64,000 bases of DNA from Cricetomys ansorgei (GCA_026225945.1 JAMJFZ010001258.1:9400001-9464000); one strand, 5' to 3'; shown: positions 36,278 to 47,839, counted from the stretch's first letter. Notes: generated from the letters alone by a model not told the origin. A program made the numbers and translations.

Positions 36278-36530
36278 TGGCTAGAAATGCCAACTTGACA
36301 CTTTTAGAGTCATCTGCGTCAAAGAACTTAACTAGTGAGCTAACTTAGCTAGGCTAGCTCCATAGTCTCTGCATCAGCTCTTTCCTTTGGGCTCCTACTC
36401 CTTTTTATTTCTTGCCCTGAGTTCTTACATGATAAACTGTGATATGGAAGAGTAAGCAAAATAAACCCTTCCCATCTCAAGTTGTTTTTGACAATGGTAT
36501 TCATCACAGCAATAGAAAACCTAAGAAAAA
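36278..36530 (+). repeat. Rodent dispersed repeat ('gccaacttgacac' class)
   Basis: 'aaatgccaacttgacactt', 'gagtcatctgcgtcaaag', 'gtctctgcatcagctctttc', 'gtaagcaaaataaaccctt' and 'catcacagcaatagaaaacc' reproduce the order of this common rodent repeat, ending in the same terminal words as the MaLR-type LTRs. Internal parts are deleted. Confidence 0.75.
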
Positions 36531-37574
36531 ATGTGTGTAATACTTGTGTATGAGAAGAGTCATGTTGTCTCAAGTCAGGTGACCTGAGAAAAGAGACAAA
36601 GAGATAAAGAAGAGCTCCTGAATGAAGAGTTTTTTTGTTTTGGTTTTGTTTGTTTGTTTGTTTTTGTTTGTTTATTTTTTAAATGAACACATACACATTT
36701 TTTTTTTTACAGTCTTATTCATGGTGGGAAGTCTGACTTTGTTGAGTCCACAGAACCTACAGGGGAAGTTGGTAGCCAGGGTCATTGTTTTGATCACCAA
36801 ATATTAAGGAAAAATTAGAGAGCAACAAGGTTAATAGGATTATCTCTGATCTCCATTTTTCATTTAACAATCTCCTGATCTCTACAGTGTACCTAAGTAA
36901 TTCTATAACTCTATTTCTGTTCCATTTGGACAATAATGAAATATCATTTACTGAGTAGTGGATGCTTTTTGTCTTGTCCCTGTACTTTCCTCTTGCCTTT
37001 TTCCTCACAGGTAGCCAAGCAGACCTCTTGACATTAGGCTGTAGTCTCTGTAAATTCCAGTTGTGCTTCAGTGTTATGGACTCTCTATTTACTGCCCTTA
37101 ACTTACAATGTCCCATATGGAGCAAGAGCTCTCAGTAACGGTGATATTCTTTCTCTGAGATTTATATTTAAGGTTTAATTACAGAACAGAATTTCAAGTG
37201 TCAATCAACAACTATGATATTCTCTTATATGAGCATGACAAAGTATTATTCTCCAAAAGCCCCAAAATCATATCATTTGTTTTGGTGCATTGACAGGTTT
37301 CTGGACTGACAAGATGCCCATACAATATTAGCAATTTGACAAACAAAGAAGAACTTTAGTAAATAAAGGAAAAAGTTTCCATTTCATCCACTGACTCAAC
37401 CAAAAGTACTGATACTCAGACCAGGGAAGATCTGTGCTAGACCTTTAAACAGAAATGATGATCTAAAATGTATGGGGCTTTTCCTAGTCTAAGAAAACAA
37501 GCATTTAATGTATCATCAAGCTCGTTTTAAAATGAACTATCATTGCAAGTGTGGAACTTATAATTACTATTCTT
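36531..37574. other. Unique sequence with (GTTT)n run
   Basis: A GTTT-rich run lies at 36632-36680. A 122-codon minus-strand frame at 36757-37125 has no motif or splice context I recognise. Confidence 0.4.
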
Positions 37575-38085
37575 GGTTGTCAACTTGACTTGACATCTGG
37601 AATTAACTAAAACTCAAGAAGATAGGTACACCAGTGAGGACTTTTTCTTGCTTGAATAATTTGAGGCAAGTATACCCACCCTAAATCCAGTTATTTCGAA
37701 GTGGAATTTTCCACCTTAAATTTGGTCCATATCTTCTGGTGGCAGCCTATATAGAGGGCATGGTTGAAGATAGCATTTGTTCTTTGCCTGTTTGCCTTCA
37801 CTCTTGCTGGCAAGTTCATTCCTTCCCTTATATTAAGATCTAATTGTTCAGGATTCCAGCATATACTGAAGATCAGCTGAGACATCCAAACTCATGGACT
37901 AACAAACATTATGTCCTTGAACATTCTAGCAATTATAATAATTGAACTGTAACCTGTAAGTCACTTTAATAAATCCCATGTATGTATATTATATACATAT
38001 ATATAGAACATATATATTCTATTATATATGGATAGATATTTATTCTGTAAGTTCTACCTCTCTAGAGATTCTGACAAATACAGAA
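37575..38085 (+). repeat. Mammalian-type dispersed repeat, near complete
   Basis: It starts 'ttggttgtcaacttgacttg', continues with 'cttctggtggcagcctatat', 'ctggcaagttcattccttcc' and 'gaagatcagctgagacatcc', and ends 'agagattctgacaaatacag'. I recognise this order from a widespread repeat ending in 'gagaaccctgactaatacag' but cannot name it safely. A TA-rich expansion lies at 37980-38035. Confidence 0.65.
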
Positions 38086-38825
38086 ATGAATTCTATATAA
38101 TCTTAGTTTACATTGGACTTCAAATAATTTATGACTGAATATATAAATTATTTTCCAAAGAATAAGAATAAATGAAATAGGACAGGGAGAAGATAGTTTT
38201 GGAATGAAAACCTGATTTAGATCCACGGTAAAATTTAGTTTGCTTAATTCAAAAAAATACCACAAAGACTGATAGGACTAACTTGTGTTCCAAAGGATAA
38301 ATGGGAGGACATATAAGAAAAGATGGAACTTACATCCTGACCTATCTACAGAAGGAATTCTTGGTTTCTCTTTAAACTGTTTTATGAACCAACTCAAAAC
38401 CCAGTGATCTCAATTCAAATCTCAATTCAAGTCATAAGTTATCTTAATCTCTTCTAAAGTATTTTCAAAGCCCAATGAGTATGCAAAATATAAAATATTA
38501 CATTACGAAGCATCTTGGAGCTGCACTTGGACATACAGACTCCTTCCTTCTTATAGAAGATACTTCAATCTGCTTCATTTCCTAATATTTATCCACTTCA
38601 ATATTTATGCTTGGCAAAAAGAAAGGCTCATGGTGTTTGTGGAAGGTAACATGGGCAATATTCAAGTTCCAGGGTTTCCTGTAAAAGTGTCATTAGTTTA
38701 TTGAGACTTACTTTCTATGGGTACCTAGGCTGGAGAGTGAACAAATACTTTTCCTTACACTAACTTCCCAGAGAGATGAACACAAATTCTAGAAACTTCT
38801 TTCAGATTGTTCACTCTGGGTCTGT

Positions 38826-38829
<4 letters not shown>
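38086..38829. other. Unique sequence
   Basis: Includes an exact two-copy 12-bp tandem 'atctcaattcaa' (38407-38430). No mobile element is recognised. Confidence 0.5.

Positions 38830-38875
<46 letters not shown>
38830..38875 (+). repeat. (CA)n microsatellite
   Basis: About 22 uninterrupted CA units. Confidence 0.97.
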
Positions 38876-38879
<4 letters not shown>

Positions 38880-39157
38880 AAAAAAAACCTCATTACTTGA
38901 GGTTAATTGTTTTTTCAGTGTGCCTAAGAATGAAAATTTTTTACATTCAACACATCATTCAAAATGACCTTTAAGATTCAATTTATAAATGGAAATTTGC
39001 TTAAGAATGAGCACATATGTGTCATTTACCAGATCACTGAATCAACCGGGGTGAATCCTAAACTGAATCAAGAATGGATAATCCCAAGATTCTCCCTTAC
39101 TAACCAACTGTATATGAATTGACATATACATATAGGTCACTAATTGTAGCCAAAGAG

Positions 39158-39161
<4 letters not shown>

Positions 39162-39210
<49 letters not shown>
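39162..39210 (+). repeat. (GT)n microsatellite
   Basis: About 23 GT units, some 330 bases from the CA repeat and in the opposite orientation, so the two could pair as an imperfect inverted repeat. Confidence 0.97.
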
Positions 39211-41029
39211 AACAAGAAATACCACCAGCCAAACAATTTCAGTTATGTTACTCCAGATCCCACAGGTACTGGCACTCACAAATAATCACTCCCACCTGAA
39301 AAATACATGCTTCTCACCATGGAAAATATTGCCCACTCACAAAGACATTTCAAAGCTGTGAATACTACTTTGAGATGCTCAAACCATGTTCCTTAAAAGA
39401 AAAAGTTATCATAGCTATCATTTCCTGAGAATATATGAAGTGTCATATGGGTTAAGCACTATTCAATTACTTAATATTTAAAGCCTAAATATACATAAAT
39501 ATATATATATGTACATATATATCTCAAATCAAACATTTCATAGCTTATACAAGAAGTCATATATGTAATAAAATAGAATTAAAAACTAATCCAGCACTCC
39601 CATGAAGCAGAACTTTTTAAAACATTTAAGAAACAAATGGTAATGGACAGAAAAACAGCTCTGGATTTAGAACCAGGAAGAATAAGCTTAGATATAAATT
39701 CCAAATGTCACATTTCTCTTTCTTAATCTGTCCATGTTGTCATTTGAAAGGAAACTCTTTAAAGTAGTTTACTTCTCTTAGGAAAATTAGACAGGATTTC
39801 TGATAAATACATATTGTATTTCCTTATAGTAAAGCAAAAGCTACTCCTTAGCATATACATTATAATTGTTATGAAATTAAAAGCATAAGATTTGCTCATG
39901 TGTGGCTGCTTGGCTCTAGTACAACACAGGTTCATGTTTACTTCTGCATCCACTTTGAAGTTATTGAAAGATTTTTCCCTTGATGATATGGGCTCCATTA
40001 TCCCCAGCATATTATAAATATGTATTTATGATTCCATATACGTGTACACCTTTATATGCAATAATTGCCTGAAATATTAAATTATTGATCATTAGTTAAA
40101 GTCCTTTGTAACAGACTATGACTTTATCTAGGAAGGAGGTATATGCAAAGCCATTAGACTGCTTGTAGTGTACTTTACTCGGAAACATTTCAGACAAATC
40201 AATCTTGTCATGGCCTGTGATTTATAAACTCTACATTGTTTTTGTGAGTCACTTGAGTTCTCTTCTCTCAGTTGGAAGCAGACATCCCACCTCCGGTGGT
40301 AACCGCCTTTCTTAGATGATCAAACCAAAAGTCATATGTGGGTGACCATCAAGAGCCACATCCACGATGTAACATCTCCACTTAGATCATGGGCACACTT
40401 AGGACATGTGCTATGTGAGCAAACCCGTATGGAATGAAGTTAACCAAAGAGCTGCTGAGACCAGAGGCTCTGGGTTTCTAATCTATTTTTAAGCATCAAG
40501 TGTCAAGTCAGTGCTCTTCTTGAAACTTCAGACTCCATTTCTGGGAACATAAGTGCTGCATTTAAATATGACTCCCTTTTCTGGATGATGTTCAACGAAT
40601 CTCTGAAAGCTTATGTAAAAATACTCATGAGTAATCTCCAAAAGTGAGTAACTCTCAAACTCTAAGATGCTTCCCCAATCTCCGTGAAAGCAAAGAAAGC
40701 TTAAAAAATAAATCCGTAGTAATCAGGATGAAACTACAAAACTTTGGAAACAAAATTTCTGACTTTGAAAGAAGTAAGCATTATTTTTTTTTCCCCAGAA
40801 AATAAGTATCAACTTCTTAAGGGCTTCAATTTTATGTGGCAAAATGTTCATCTGGACATTTAAATGCCAAAGCTCATAGCCTTCTTCAGGATATCTCACA
40901 TGTGACATGAACAACACAGACTTGGGTTTCAGGAGCACAGAGCAGACACACAGCTTCTCGATGCTTGTTAAAGCAATCTTCAACGCAATGTTCTACTCAT
41001 GGCTTGTCAAGCAAAGGAGGTATTGGATT
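39211..41029. other. Unique stretch with possible MIR trace
   Basis: At 39645-39740 'aacagctctggatttagaac' and 'cttaatctgtcc' weakly resemble MIR. The rest has no recognised repeat. Confidence 0.4.
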
Positions 41030-41600
41030 TGGCTACCGCTTCCTTCGCTCTGCCTACCACATGGCTCGCTCGTGGATGCTCTTTGATAAAATCGCATTGA
41101 GGAGAAACGTTATCTTAAAGTGACCCTCATACCCTGCCCACTGTACATTTGCCTTATTCCCCTTCCTTCTGCCTCAGCACATACGCAGCATCCTGGACAC
41201 AAACTGCTGGATGGTTGCAATTCAATGATTGTGTCGTTTAAACTGAGGTACGCTTTTGCTTTCTGCCTCTTTTAGCTTACTATGAGATCCACTGAAACAT
41301 GCTGTGGAAAAGGGCGAGAGTGAAACAAAACAAGGGGACTCACTTATGAAGTATGGGAAGAGGGCAGAGTTGGACTGAAATTTGCTGGAGAGAGGAAAGA
41401 GAAGGCAGCCTCTTTCCTGCCTTGAGTGTGGGAAGGTGGTGGCACAGTGTCTGTGGCCGTCAGCGCTGGTGTGTAGAGGACACTCCTGAGGAACGATGCC
41501 AGCACAATGGCGGTGGCTAGGAGAGGAATGAAAATATTCACGGCCTTTACAACAATGCGGTGATGCACAATGGATAAACAGGACATTGTACTCCATCCTT
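41030..41600. other. Locally CpG-richer patch with a minus-strand open frame
   Basis: CpG dinucleotides ('cgctcgtgg', 'atcgcattg', 'ggccgtcagcgctgg', 'caatggcggtgg') are clearly more frequent than in the surrounding kilobases. On the minus strand an 80-codon frame (41586-41344) starts with a short basic segment followed by a plausible membrane helix, 'VNIFIPLLATAIVLASFL'. A different 128-codon frame overlaps it. GT-AG type words are nearby ('gtgagt' on the minus strand near 41340) but no exon structure can be established. I do not recognise a protein. Coding exon, lncRNA promoter or conserved element are all open. Confidence 0.25.
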
Positions 41601-41682
41601 ACTGACAAGGGGTCACACTTACTTTAGGATATTGTAATGGAGAAATTACATGGATTCCCTGCCCCGTGTGTGCATGCATGAA

Positions 41683-41717
41683 CCTCTCTCTCTCTCTCCC
41701 TCTCTCTCTCTCTCTCA
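41683..41717 (+). repeat. (CT)n microsatellite
   Basis: Seventeen CT units with one CCC interruption. Confidence 0.95.
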
Positions 41718-42419
41718 CTATGTGATTCTGGTGTGCGATTGCTAAGGTTTCTATCCTTTTCCCTTTGTTCCATATTTGAGTTCACCACCAAACTATAAGG
41801 CATGAGAGTCTCTTTTAATTTCTAGGAGTTACGAGGAATTTTAGATGTGTTTAATGAAACTGCACCGGGAAGAGCATACCTGTTTGCATTCCTTAATTTG
41901 AGCTAGAACTTGTTTACTCTGCAACTACATACAATTCTGCACAATTTGTTTAATGAAGAAATAAAATCAAGGAAATGCCAAGCCCTTCAAGAGGCTGTGT
42001 AAGAACACACCATGTCCCGAAGCTAGAGAACATAAGCACATACTACCACAAAGTAATGTGTTACCAGCCAGGCCAGTGACACGGACTCTCACTGAACCCT
42101 GACATTTGAGTTAGGCAGGCTGTAAGCCTGCAGTTAGTCTTCTGAGGGGGCTAGGGTTAATATAAATGCAGTAAATCGAGGAGCACACTTGTCTCTTCCC
42201 AGTACAATGCAGCAGCATTGAAAGATACAGAGATCACCATTAACACAGTTATAGCCACATAACTGAACTGTATGTAGCTCTATCTCACTTAAGTTACCTG
42301 TCTGACCCTAATTGCATTTTGCAGGTAGTATACTAATTAGCTGGAAAGGGTAACTTCTTTTCCCAGTTTCTTGAGATAAACATGTTTCTTCCTTAGGGGA
42401 AGTACCCAGGCATCTTCAG
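41718..42419. other. Unique sequence
   Basis: No repeat recognised. Confidence 0.5.
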
Positions 42420-42785
42420 TTATTAGATTGCTATGGTTTCAATGAGAAATTTCCCTCACAATGTGTGAGTTTGAAAGTTTGTTTGCCAGTTGATGGGGCT
42501 GATTTGGAAGACTGTGAAACATGGATAAGCACTGTCTGATAGAGGACTTTTTGTTGTTGTTTTTGGGTCCAGAGGGTTATACATGCTGGCTTCCAGGCTG
42601 GTTCTGTGATTCCTGATCCACCAATATAACAGACAAAATTGTAGTCTTCCAACACAAGTAGATTTCCAGCCACCATGTTTTCCTATCAGTGACAGACCAT
42701 ATACTCTAAAGCCATGAGCCAAAATAAATCCCTTCTGCTTCAAGTTGCTTCTGTCCAGTATTTTGACATTGTAAGAAGAAGAGTA
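42420..42785 (+). repeat. MaLR-type LTR, near complete
   Basis: It begins 'attgctatggtttcaatgag', continues 'ccagttgatggggctgattt' and 'ccagccaccatgttttccta', has 'gagccaaaataaatcccttc' (polyadenylation signal) and ends 'aagaagagtaactg'. This is the expected LTR order on the + strand. Two overlapping minus-strand frames (81 and 95 codons) are repeat artefacts. Confidence 0.75.
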
Positions 42786-43952
42786 ACTGTTGCAGTTGGA
42801 ATGTAGAAAATTTAAAGTTGCATATCTGTTATCATTTGATGTCCTATTAACAAGAAAAATTATCTTATTTATTTTGTTAAAATATTTGTATGTATATTTA
42901 TTTCATACTAGCCAACCTCTTGGAGCCTTGCTATGCTCTCTCTATCTGATCTGAGAGAGAAGGGAGAAGAAGGCAGAGAAAAATATTCTATTGTTGGACT
43001 ACCAATTTTTAATATATTTTATTTTGGGGAATATGATCTGATTCAGCAGAAATTATGGGAATTGTGGTTAATGAATTGTTGGCCACAAAAGCACTGTGTT
43101 CCCTGGGCTGGCTGCTTTCTTGGTGGTGCAAATATCATTGCTTAATGTTTTCATCAGCACATTGACCTGAGGCGAAAAGCAAACAGTAAATTCCAAAGTG
43201 TCTTCTTGGAAAGTAATGATGACAGACCAGTTTGATTCCATTCCAAGGCCAAGTCAGTACTTGACAATCTTCCTTTTCTAAAAAGGTTAAAATAATATGA
43301 CCACAAAGTCAGGGGATGTAATGTATGTCTTTGTACATTTCGATGAGTAAGATTTTCACAACTTTGTGTGGTAGCTGATAAAGACATGAACTTTTGTTAG
43401 CTGACATCATCCTTGTGTTATCATTAATGGATTATACAAAGTTAAGTCTATGAGCTGAAATAATTTCAAAGCATTCAAATAAATTGACTATTTCTCAGGA
43501 AGCAGTGTGAAGGGTGAAGGGCCAGTGACAGCAGAAGCATGTTCATACTTCTATCTAGTTTGTGCACAGTCAGTGCATTTACTTCTGATATTGAGTGTGT
43601 CCAGGATTCTTCACCTGGAATATATTGCATGCAGACATTTGATTTAACAAATATGTGTTAAATATTTCATTGATTTGTGAGAACAATGCCTTCTGCTCTT
43701 AACAGACCCAAACCAACTAGCTGCAAAACTGAAAATACAGTTAACTTCACACTCAGAAGCAAAATGCTTGCCATTAATTAAGGACTCAATGTCCAATGTG
43801 GAAAGTCTCTAATATCACAGAATACCCTGTAAAGAAGAGAAACTGCTTCCACTTTGCATCCTTGAAGAAAGAAGACCAAATAATTTACTCTGGATTTGAG
43901 ATTTAGGTATGGGTATGTTATTCTACAACTAAGCTTTTAACTACATAAAGCT

Positions 43953-43953
<1 letters not shown>
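42786..43953. other. Unique sequence
   Basis: No repeat recognised; frames of 70 and 77 codons are not supported. Confidence 0.5.
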
Positions 43954-44001
<48 letters not shown>

Positions 44002-44003
44002 AC
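43954..44003 (+). repeat. (AC)n microsatellite
   Basis: About 24 AC units. Confidence 0.97.
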
Positions 44004-44089
44004 AAAAGGGAAACTTTTTATAGTGCTAATACAAACTACCATGAAGAAAATGTTTTCTTTTGTTTGGTTCTTTTCCCTTGACATATTTG

Positions 44090-44158
44090 GAATTAAAACT
44101 AGAACCTCAGGCATAATAGGTATGTACTTTACCACTAATCTATACTTCCAACCATGAG
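44090..44158 (-). mobile_element. ID-type SINE fragment
   Basis: On the + strand 'aactagaacctcaggcataa' and 'gtatgtactttaccactaat' are the reverse of the tRNA-Ala-derived ID head. Diverged. Confidence 0.5.
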
Positions 44159-44524
44159 AAGTACATTTTAGTTGGCAAACTTTTGGACCCAAAGGCAGTG
44201 GACCAAATCATTAATTTATTTTTCCATTAAATTCTCAAAAGTTTTAGTGAGTTTCACAAGGAGTAATTCTGAAAGATGACAAATTCCAAGTTACAAGAAT
44301 AAAAACGAACCAAACCTGTGGATATACTTTGTTTGCCCATTCAAATATCTTCAAATTCAATTGACTATACAAAGTACAAACAGGACCAAACAATTTTCAA
44401 TAATAATCACATATTTTATAAAGCCATGAAATAGTATTAAATACATATTTTTGTATAGATGGATTTTTTCCTAATCATTTTAAAATTAATATAGCTAAAA
44501 TAAGAAATAAATCATGTCTTTGAT
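44159..44524. other. Unique AT-rich sequence
   Basis: Nothing recognised. Confidence 0.45.
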
Positions 44525-44950
44525 GGTTAGCATAATTGTCAACTAGACGTAATTTAAATCATCTGGGAAGAGAAGCTCAAAGAAGTATTTAAACACCAGA
44601 TTGCCCTAATGACATGTCTATGAAGATTATCTTAATTAGGTTAATTGATGTGAGAAGGCCTATCCCACTGTAGGCAAAATCATTCCCTAGGCACAGTGTT
44701 TTGAACTATGCAAGACTAGAGAAATCTGACCAAGTACAAGCAAGCAAGGGATTATTAAGAATTCATTTCACTGTGCTCTCAACTATGAATATGATGTGAG
44801 TGGCTGTTTGAGTCCCTGCCTTTACTTCCACATAATAATAGATTATAAGATGGAGTTATAAATGGAAGTAAGCCCCTTTCTATCCTAAGCTGATTTTTCT
44901 CAGATTATTTTATCATAGCAGCAGAAATTAAACTATAACTATCCTCAGCT
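44525..44950 (+). repeat. Rodent dispersed repeat ('gtcaactagacg' class)
   Basis: 'cataattgtcaactagacgt', 'taaatcatctgggaagagaa', 'ttgatgtgagaaggcctatc', 'tggaagtaagcccctttcta' and 'tatcatagcagcagaaatta' follow the same order as the element at 36278-36530, here with the middle retained. Confidence 0.75.
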
Positions 44951-45254
44951 TAAGTACTTACAAATATTTGGTACATATTATAAATCAGAGTCTCCTGTCT
45001 CCACATCCCATCTTCTAACGAGTTCTGGGCTTAGAGATACACTACATGGAATCTGCTTATTATGTATGAGGATACCAAAAGAGATCAAACTCAGGCCCTT
45101 GGGCTATCATGGCTAGTTTTTTTACATACTGACTTATTCTGAAACCTAAGAATTTTTCTTCAAGTGAACATGTAAAGCTTTATTGGCACTCATTTATCAA
45201 AGAAATACCTTATATTTTGTTTTGTTTTGTTTTATTTTTATTTCTTAGATGTCT
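44951..45254. other. Unique or unresolved sequence
   Basis: 45068-45145 faintly resembles an antisense tRNA-derived SINE; not firm. Confidence 0.35.
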
Positions 45255-45390
45255 GTTCTTTTCTAATAAGAGACAGAAAGGGAGCGGATCCATATGGGAG
45301 GAGGTAGAGAGGAGCTGGGAGGAATAGGGGAGAACTATAATCTGGATATATTGTATGAGAAAAGTGTCTATAATTAATAAAAGATGTCTT
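45255..45390 (+). mobile_element. L1 3' terminus
   Basis: 'agagacagaaagggagcgga', 'gaggagctgggaggaatagg', 'tctggatatattgtatgaga' and 'attaataaaa' are the last part of a rodent L1 3' UTR. A B1 element follows directly. Confidence 0.75.
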
Positions 45391-45540
45391 GTCAGGTGGT
45401 GATGGCTCACACCTTTAATCCCAGCACTCAGGAGGAAGAAGCAGGCAGATCTCTGAGAGTTCAAGGCCAACCTTGTCACAGAGTAAGATCCAGGACAGCC
45501 AGAGTTACAACAGAGAAAACCTGTCTCAAAAAACCAAAAT
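45391..45540 (+). mobile_element. B1 SINE
   Basis: Complete B1 order: 'ggtgatggctcacaccttta', 'atcccagcactcaggagga', 'agttcaaggccaaccttg', 'gatccaggacagccagagtt', 'gagaaaacctgtctc', then an AAAT-rich tail to about 45600. The body lacks the cricetid-type insertion, fitting a murid source. A 153-codon minus-strand frame across it is an artefact. Confidence 0.9.
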
Positions 45541-45683
45541 AAATAAATAAATGAATAAATAAACAAACAAATAAATAAAAATAATAAAAAAAAAACAAAT
45601 GGTGCCTTAGTCAAAGTTCTATTGCTGTGTAGAGACACTATGACTATGGCAACTCTTATAACAGAAAGCATTTCACTGGGGAT

Positions 45684-45996
45684 TGAAGTTGTTTGCTGCT
45701 GTGGTGGCTCAGTAAAGACAACAATGAGGCATTTTTCATAGGTAAAAACTCTGCCAGATCTCAGCAGAGGAAACCACCTTCATACAAGCACCATACAGGA
45801 TAGTTGAACCCTGTGCCTTCTGAGCACAGGTGTTTTGACTGGTTCAGAACTCCTCAGGTGCAGATCATAAGCAATCAAACATCCCCCACAAAAATCCAAT
45901 AGTTGCAGAAAATACAAAACCAAGAATTATGCAGCCTGCCATCCAACAGTGCACAAAATTATTTTTTACATAACTAAAAAATAAACTTCCACAACA
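45684..45996 (-). mobile_element. 3' LTR of the ERVK-like element
   Basis: Minus-strand start is TGTTGTGG next to the polypurine tract, and its end is CTTCA. It shares 'cagatcataagcaatcaaac' exactly with the 5' LTR, but large parts differ and it holds an extra segment near 45920-45945. It is 313 bases long. Confidence 0.75.
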
Positions 45997-46009
45997 TTTC
46001 CCCTTTTCT
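45997..46009 (-). promoter_or_regulatory. Polypurine tract
   Basis: Reads 'agaaaaggggaaa' on the minus strand, immediately upstream of the LTR start. This is the expected site of plus-strand DNA priming in LTR retrotransposons. Confidence 0.75.
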
Positions 46010-47519
46010 GTATAAGACAAAAAAATTGCATTATCACTAAAACACAATTTAACACTGCACCAGCAAAACAATTTACAAGAGGAATAATTATGAGAGTTGC
46101 TAATGCACAGGGCCAAATGATACCAAATATCTATAAAGCTTTTTACAATGTCTTTGGACAGCAGGCAAGCATTATCAATGTCCAATTATCTAGAATCCAC
46201 TCATGATCTTCTGGGCTCCTCCAAAGGGCTTGAGTCATTTCTCTAGCTCTGCCCTCGGCAGCACACACAGCTTGTCTTCCAGGCTCTGGCTGGCTCCCCT
46301 CTACTGATATTGCTGTTCTTAGTAGTCATCCCATAGTTCTGGCATCTCCAAAATGCTGGGGTCTTCTGCTGCAACTGAGATTTTATCAATAGCCTCTCCT
46401 GGGCTTTCTATATGGCACCAAGCCTCAACTGCTTTACATGACTCCTTTAATTTGAGCCTTCAATTGTCACTGAGGCAGTACATTTATTTACCAATAGCCC
46501 CTCTTGGGCTCTCTTCATGGTGCCAAATCTCAACTTCTTTATGTGACCCCTTCAATCTGGGCTTTCAACTACTACTGAAGCTGCACCTTCCCCAATGGCC
46601 TCTCCTGGCCTCTCACAGTGCCAAGCCTCAGTTGCTCTCCAAAGACCCCTTCATTCCTTTAAAACTAGTAATACCTGGGTGACTCATAGAGTAACAAGTT
46701 TAGCTACCAGCATGAGATACAACCTCAGCCAGTTCTAGAAGACAGCTTCTGTGTGCTGACCCTGAGGAAACACTTTCCAGATTTTAAGATAGAGTCTGAT
46801 CTGCAGGAAAAATAGCTAGTTCTTGTCTGGAGGAAGGGTTCCCTCATGGGTGGAGTTCTCATCACCATAGCAGATGTGTCTTTTGCAGGGTTTGCAGGGA
46901 AAAAAAAAAGAATGTTTGGATTAACTAAATGGCATTTTTGTTCTAAGCAGGGGATCTTGGACTAGTGGGAAGAATCTCAGGTTGAAATAATTGGCAATCT
47001 TTCTCACCACCGCTATGGGGAAACGTACACTCTTCTTCATGGACCTCAAACACAGGACCCATTTGGACTTCACACATACAAAAAGCCATAAACAAACTCA
47101 TTTTATAAAACATTACACTCTGGTTTCCATTTTCTGTGTCCTGGCTGCTGTCAGTAGCAAGAGGAAGCATCAGCTCCATGATCAGGAAAAGTCGTTGAAG
47201 CATTGTTCCTTTCCTGCTCCCAGCTGAAATTTTTTGTTTTCATCATGAAAATATTTCTCTCTAAAAGACCTCTACTCTGTGGCTCTCATTCTCGAGTCCT
47301 CTTTCTCACTCAATGTCCACAATTTTCTCTTTATACAGGCTTATTTCCTTCCTTACTCTCCTCTTCCTTCAGGAGACTTCTTCTCATTAATTTTGCATAT
47401 ATATAATCTCTGGCCTTTAGGAGCTGTCCTGAGCATACTTTACCAGACTCTGTGAGATTTGGAGTTTCTTTATTGTTCTTCCTTGTCTCCATGTTGGATG
47501 AGCGTGATGTGATTTAAGG

Positions 47520-47537
47520 CCCCACATTGGTATTCCA
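47520..47537 (-). promoter_or_regulatory. Degraded tRNA-Lys-type primer-binding site
   Basis: The minus strand reads 'tggaataccaatgtgggg', two bases after the LTR end. The last ten bases match the lysine-tRNA primer site of ERVK elements except for a CpG-to-TpG change; the first part is altered, with one extra base. Confidence 0.6.
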
Positions 47538-47539
47538 TG

Positions 47540-47839
47540 TGTAGTTGTTCACTTTGGATGGCAGCTCAGCAAGGAAGACAAGGAGGCATATTCATAGATG
47601 TAAACCCTGGTAGACCTCAGCAGAGAGAACCACCATCATAGCCAGTGCCACACTCAACAGGGGAACCCTGAGTATCTGAGCTCAGGTGTTTTTATTTTCT
47701 CAGAACTCCTCGGGTACAGATCATAAGCAATCAAACATCCCTCACATAAGTCTAACACCTGGAAACAATACAAAACATGAAGACCTCACCCAACAGTGCA
47801 TAGAATCATTTTAAACATAACTAAAAATAAACTACAACA
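47540..47839 (-). mobile_element. 5' LTR of the ERVK-like element
   Basis: Starts TGTTGTAG and ends CTACA on the minus strand, with 'aaaataaaaacacctgagct' giving a polyadenylation signal. About 300 bases long. It looks closer to the solo LTRs at 10984 and 55651 than to its own partner LTR. Confidence 0.75.

Larger units (their letters stand above)
45684..47839 (-). mobile_element. ERVK-like LTR retrotransposon, non-coding, complete structure
   Basis: The element runs on the minus strand: 5' LTR (47540-47839), a degraded primer-binding site (47520-47537), about 1.5 kb internal sequence, polypurine tract (45997-46009), 3' LTR (45684-45996). The flanks 'ggggat' (45678-45683) and 'gatgat' (47840-47845) match at 4 of 6 positions, compatible with an aged 6-bp duplication. 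The internal part has no gag, protease or pol motif and is far too short for an autonomous provirus, so the element would have needed proteins supplied in trans. Internal frames of 67-109 codons show no viral motif. Family name not determined. Confidence 0.75.

Noticed and set aside
36757..37125. 122-codon minus-strand frame
   Set aside because: No recognisable domain, no splice or promoter context. Its length is not remarkable given how many frames a 64-kb window offers.
38830..39210. CA and GT repeats as a functional inverted repeat
   Set aside because: Both are ordinary microsatellites; the pairing potential is a by-product of their composition.
45210..45671. 153-codon minus-strand frame, the longest in the window
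   Set aside because: It runs through an L1 tail, a B1 and an LTR end, so it is a composite of repeats.
46353..46682. 109-codon frame rich in Leu, Ser and Pro
   Set aside because: It lies in the internal region of the ERVK-like element on the strand opposite to the element and has no viral protein motif.
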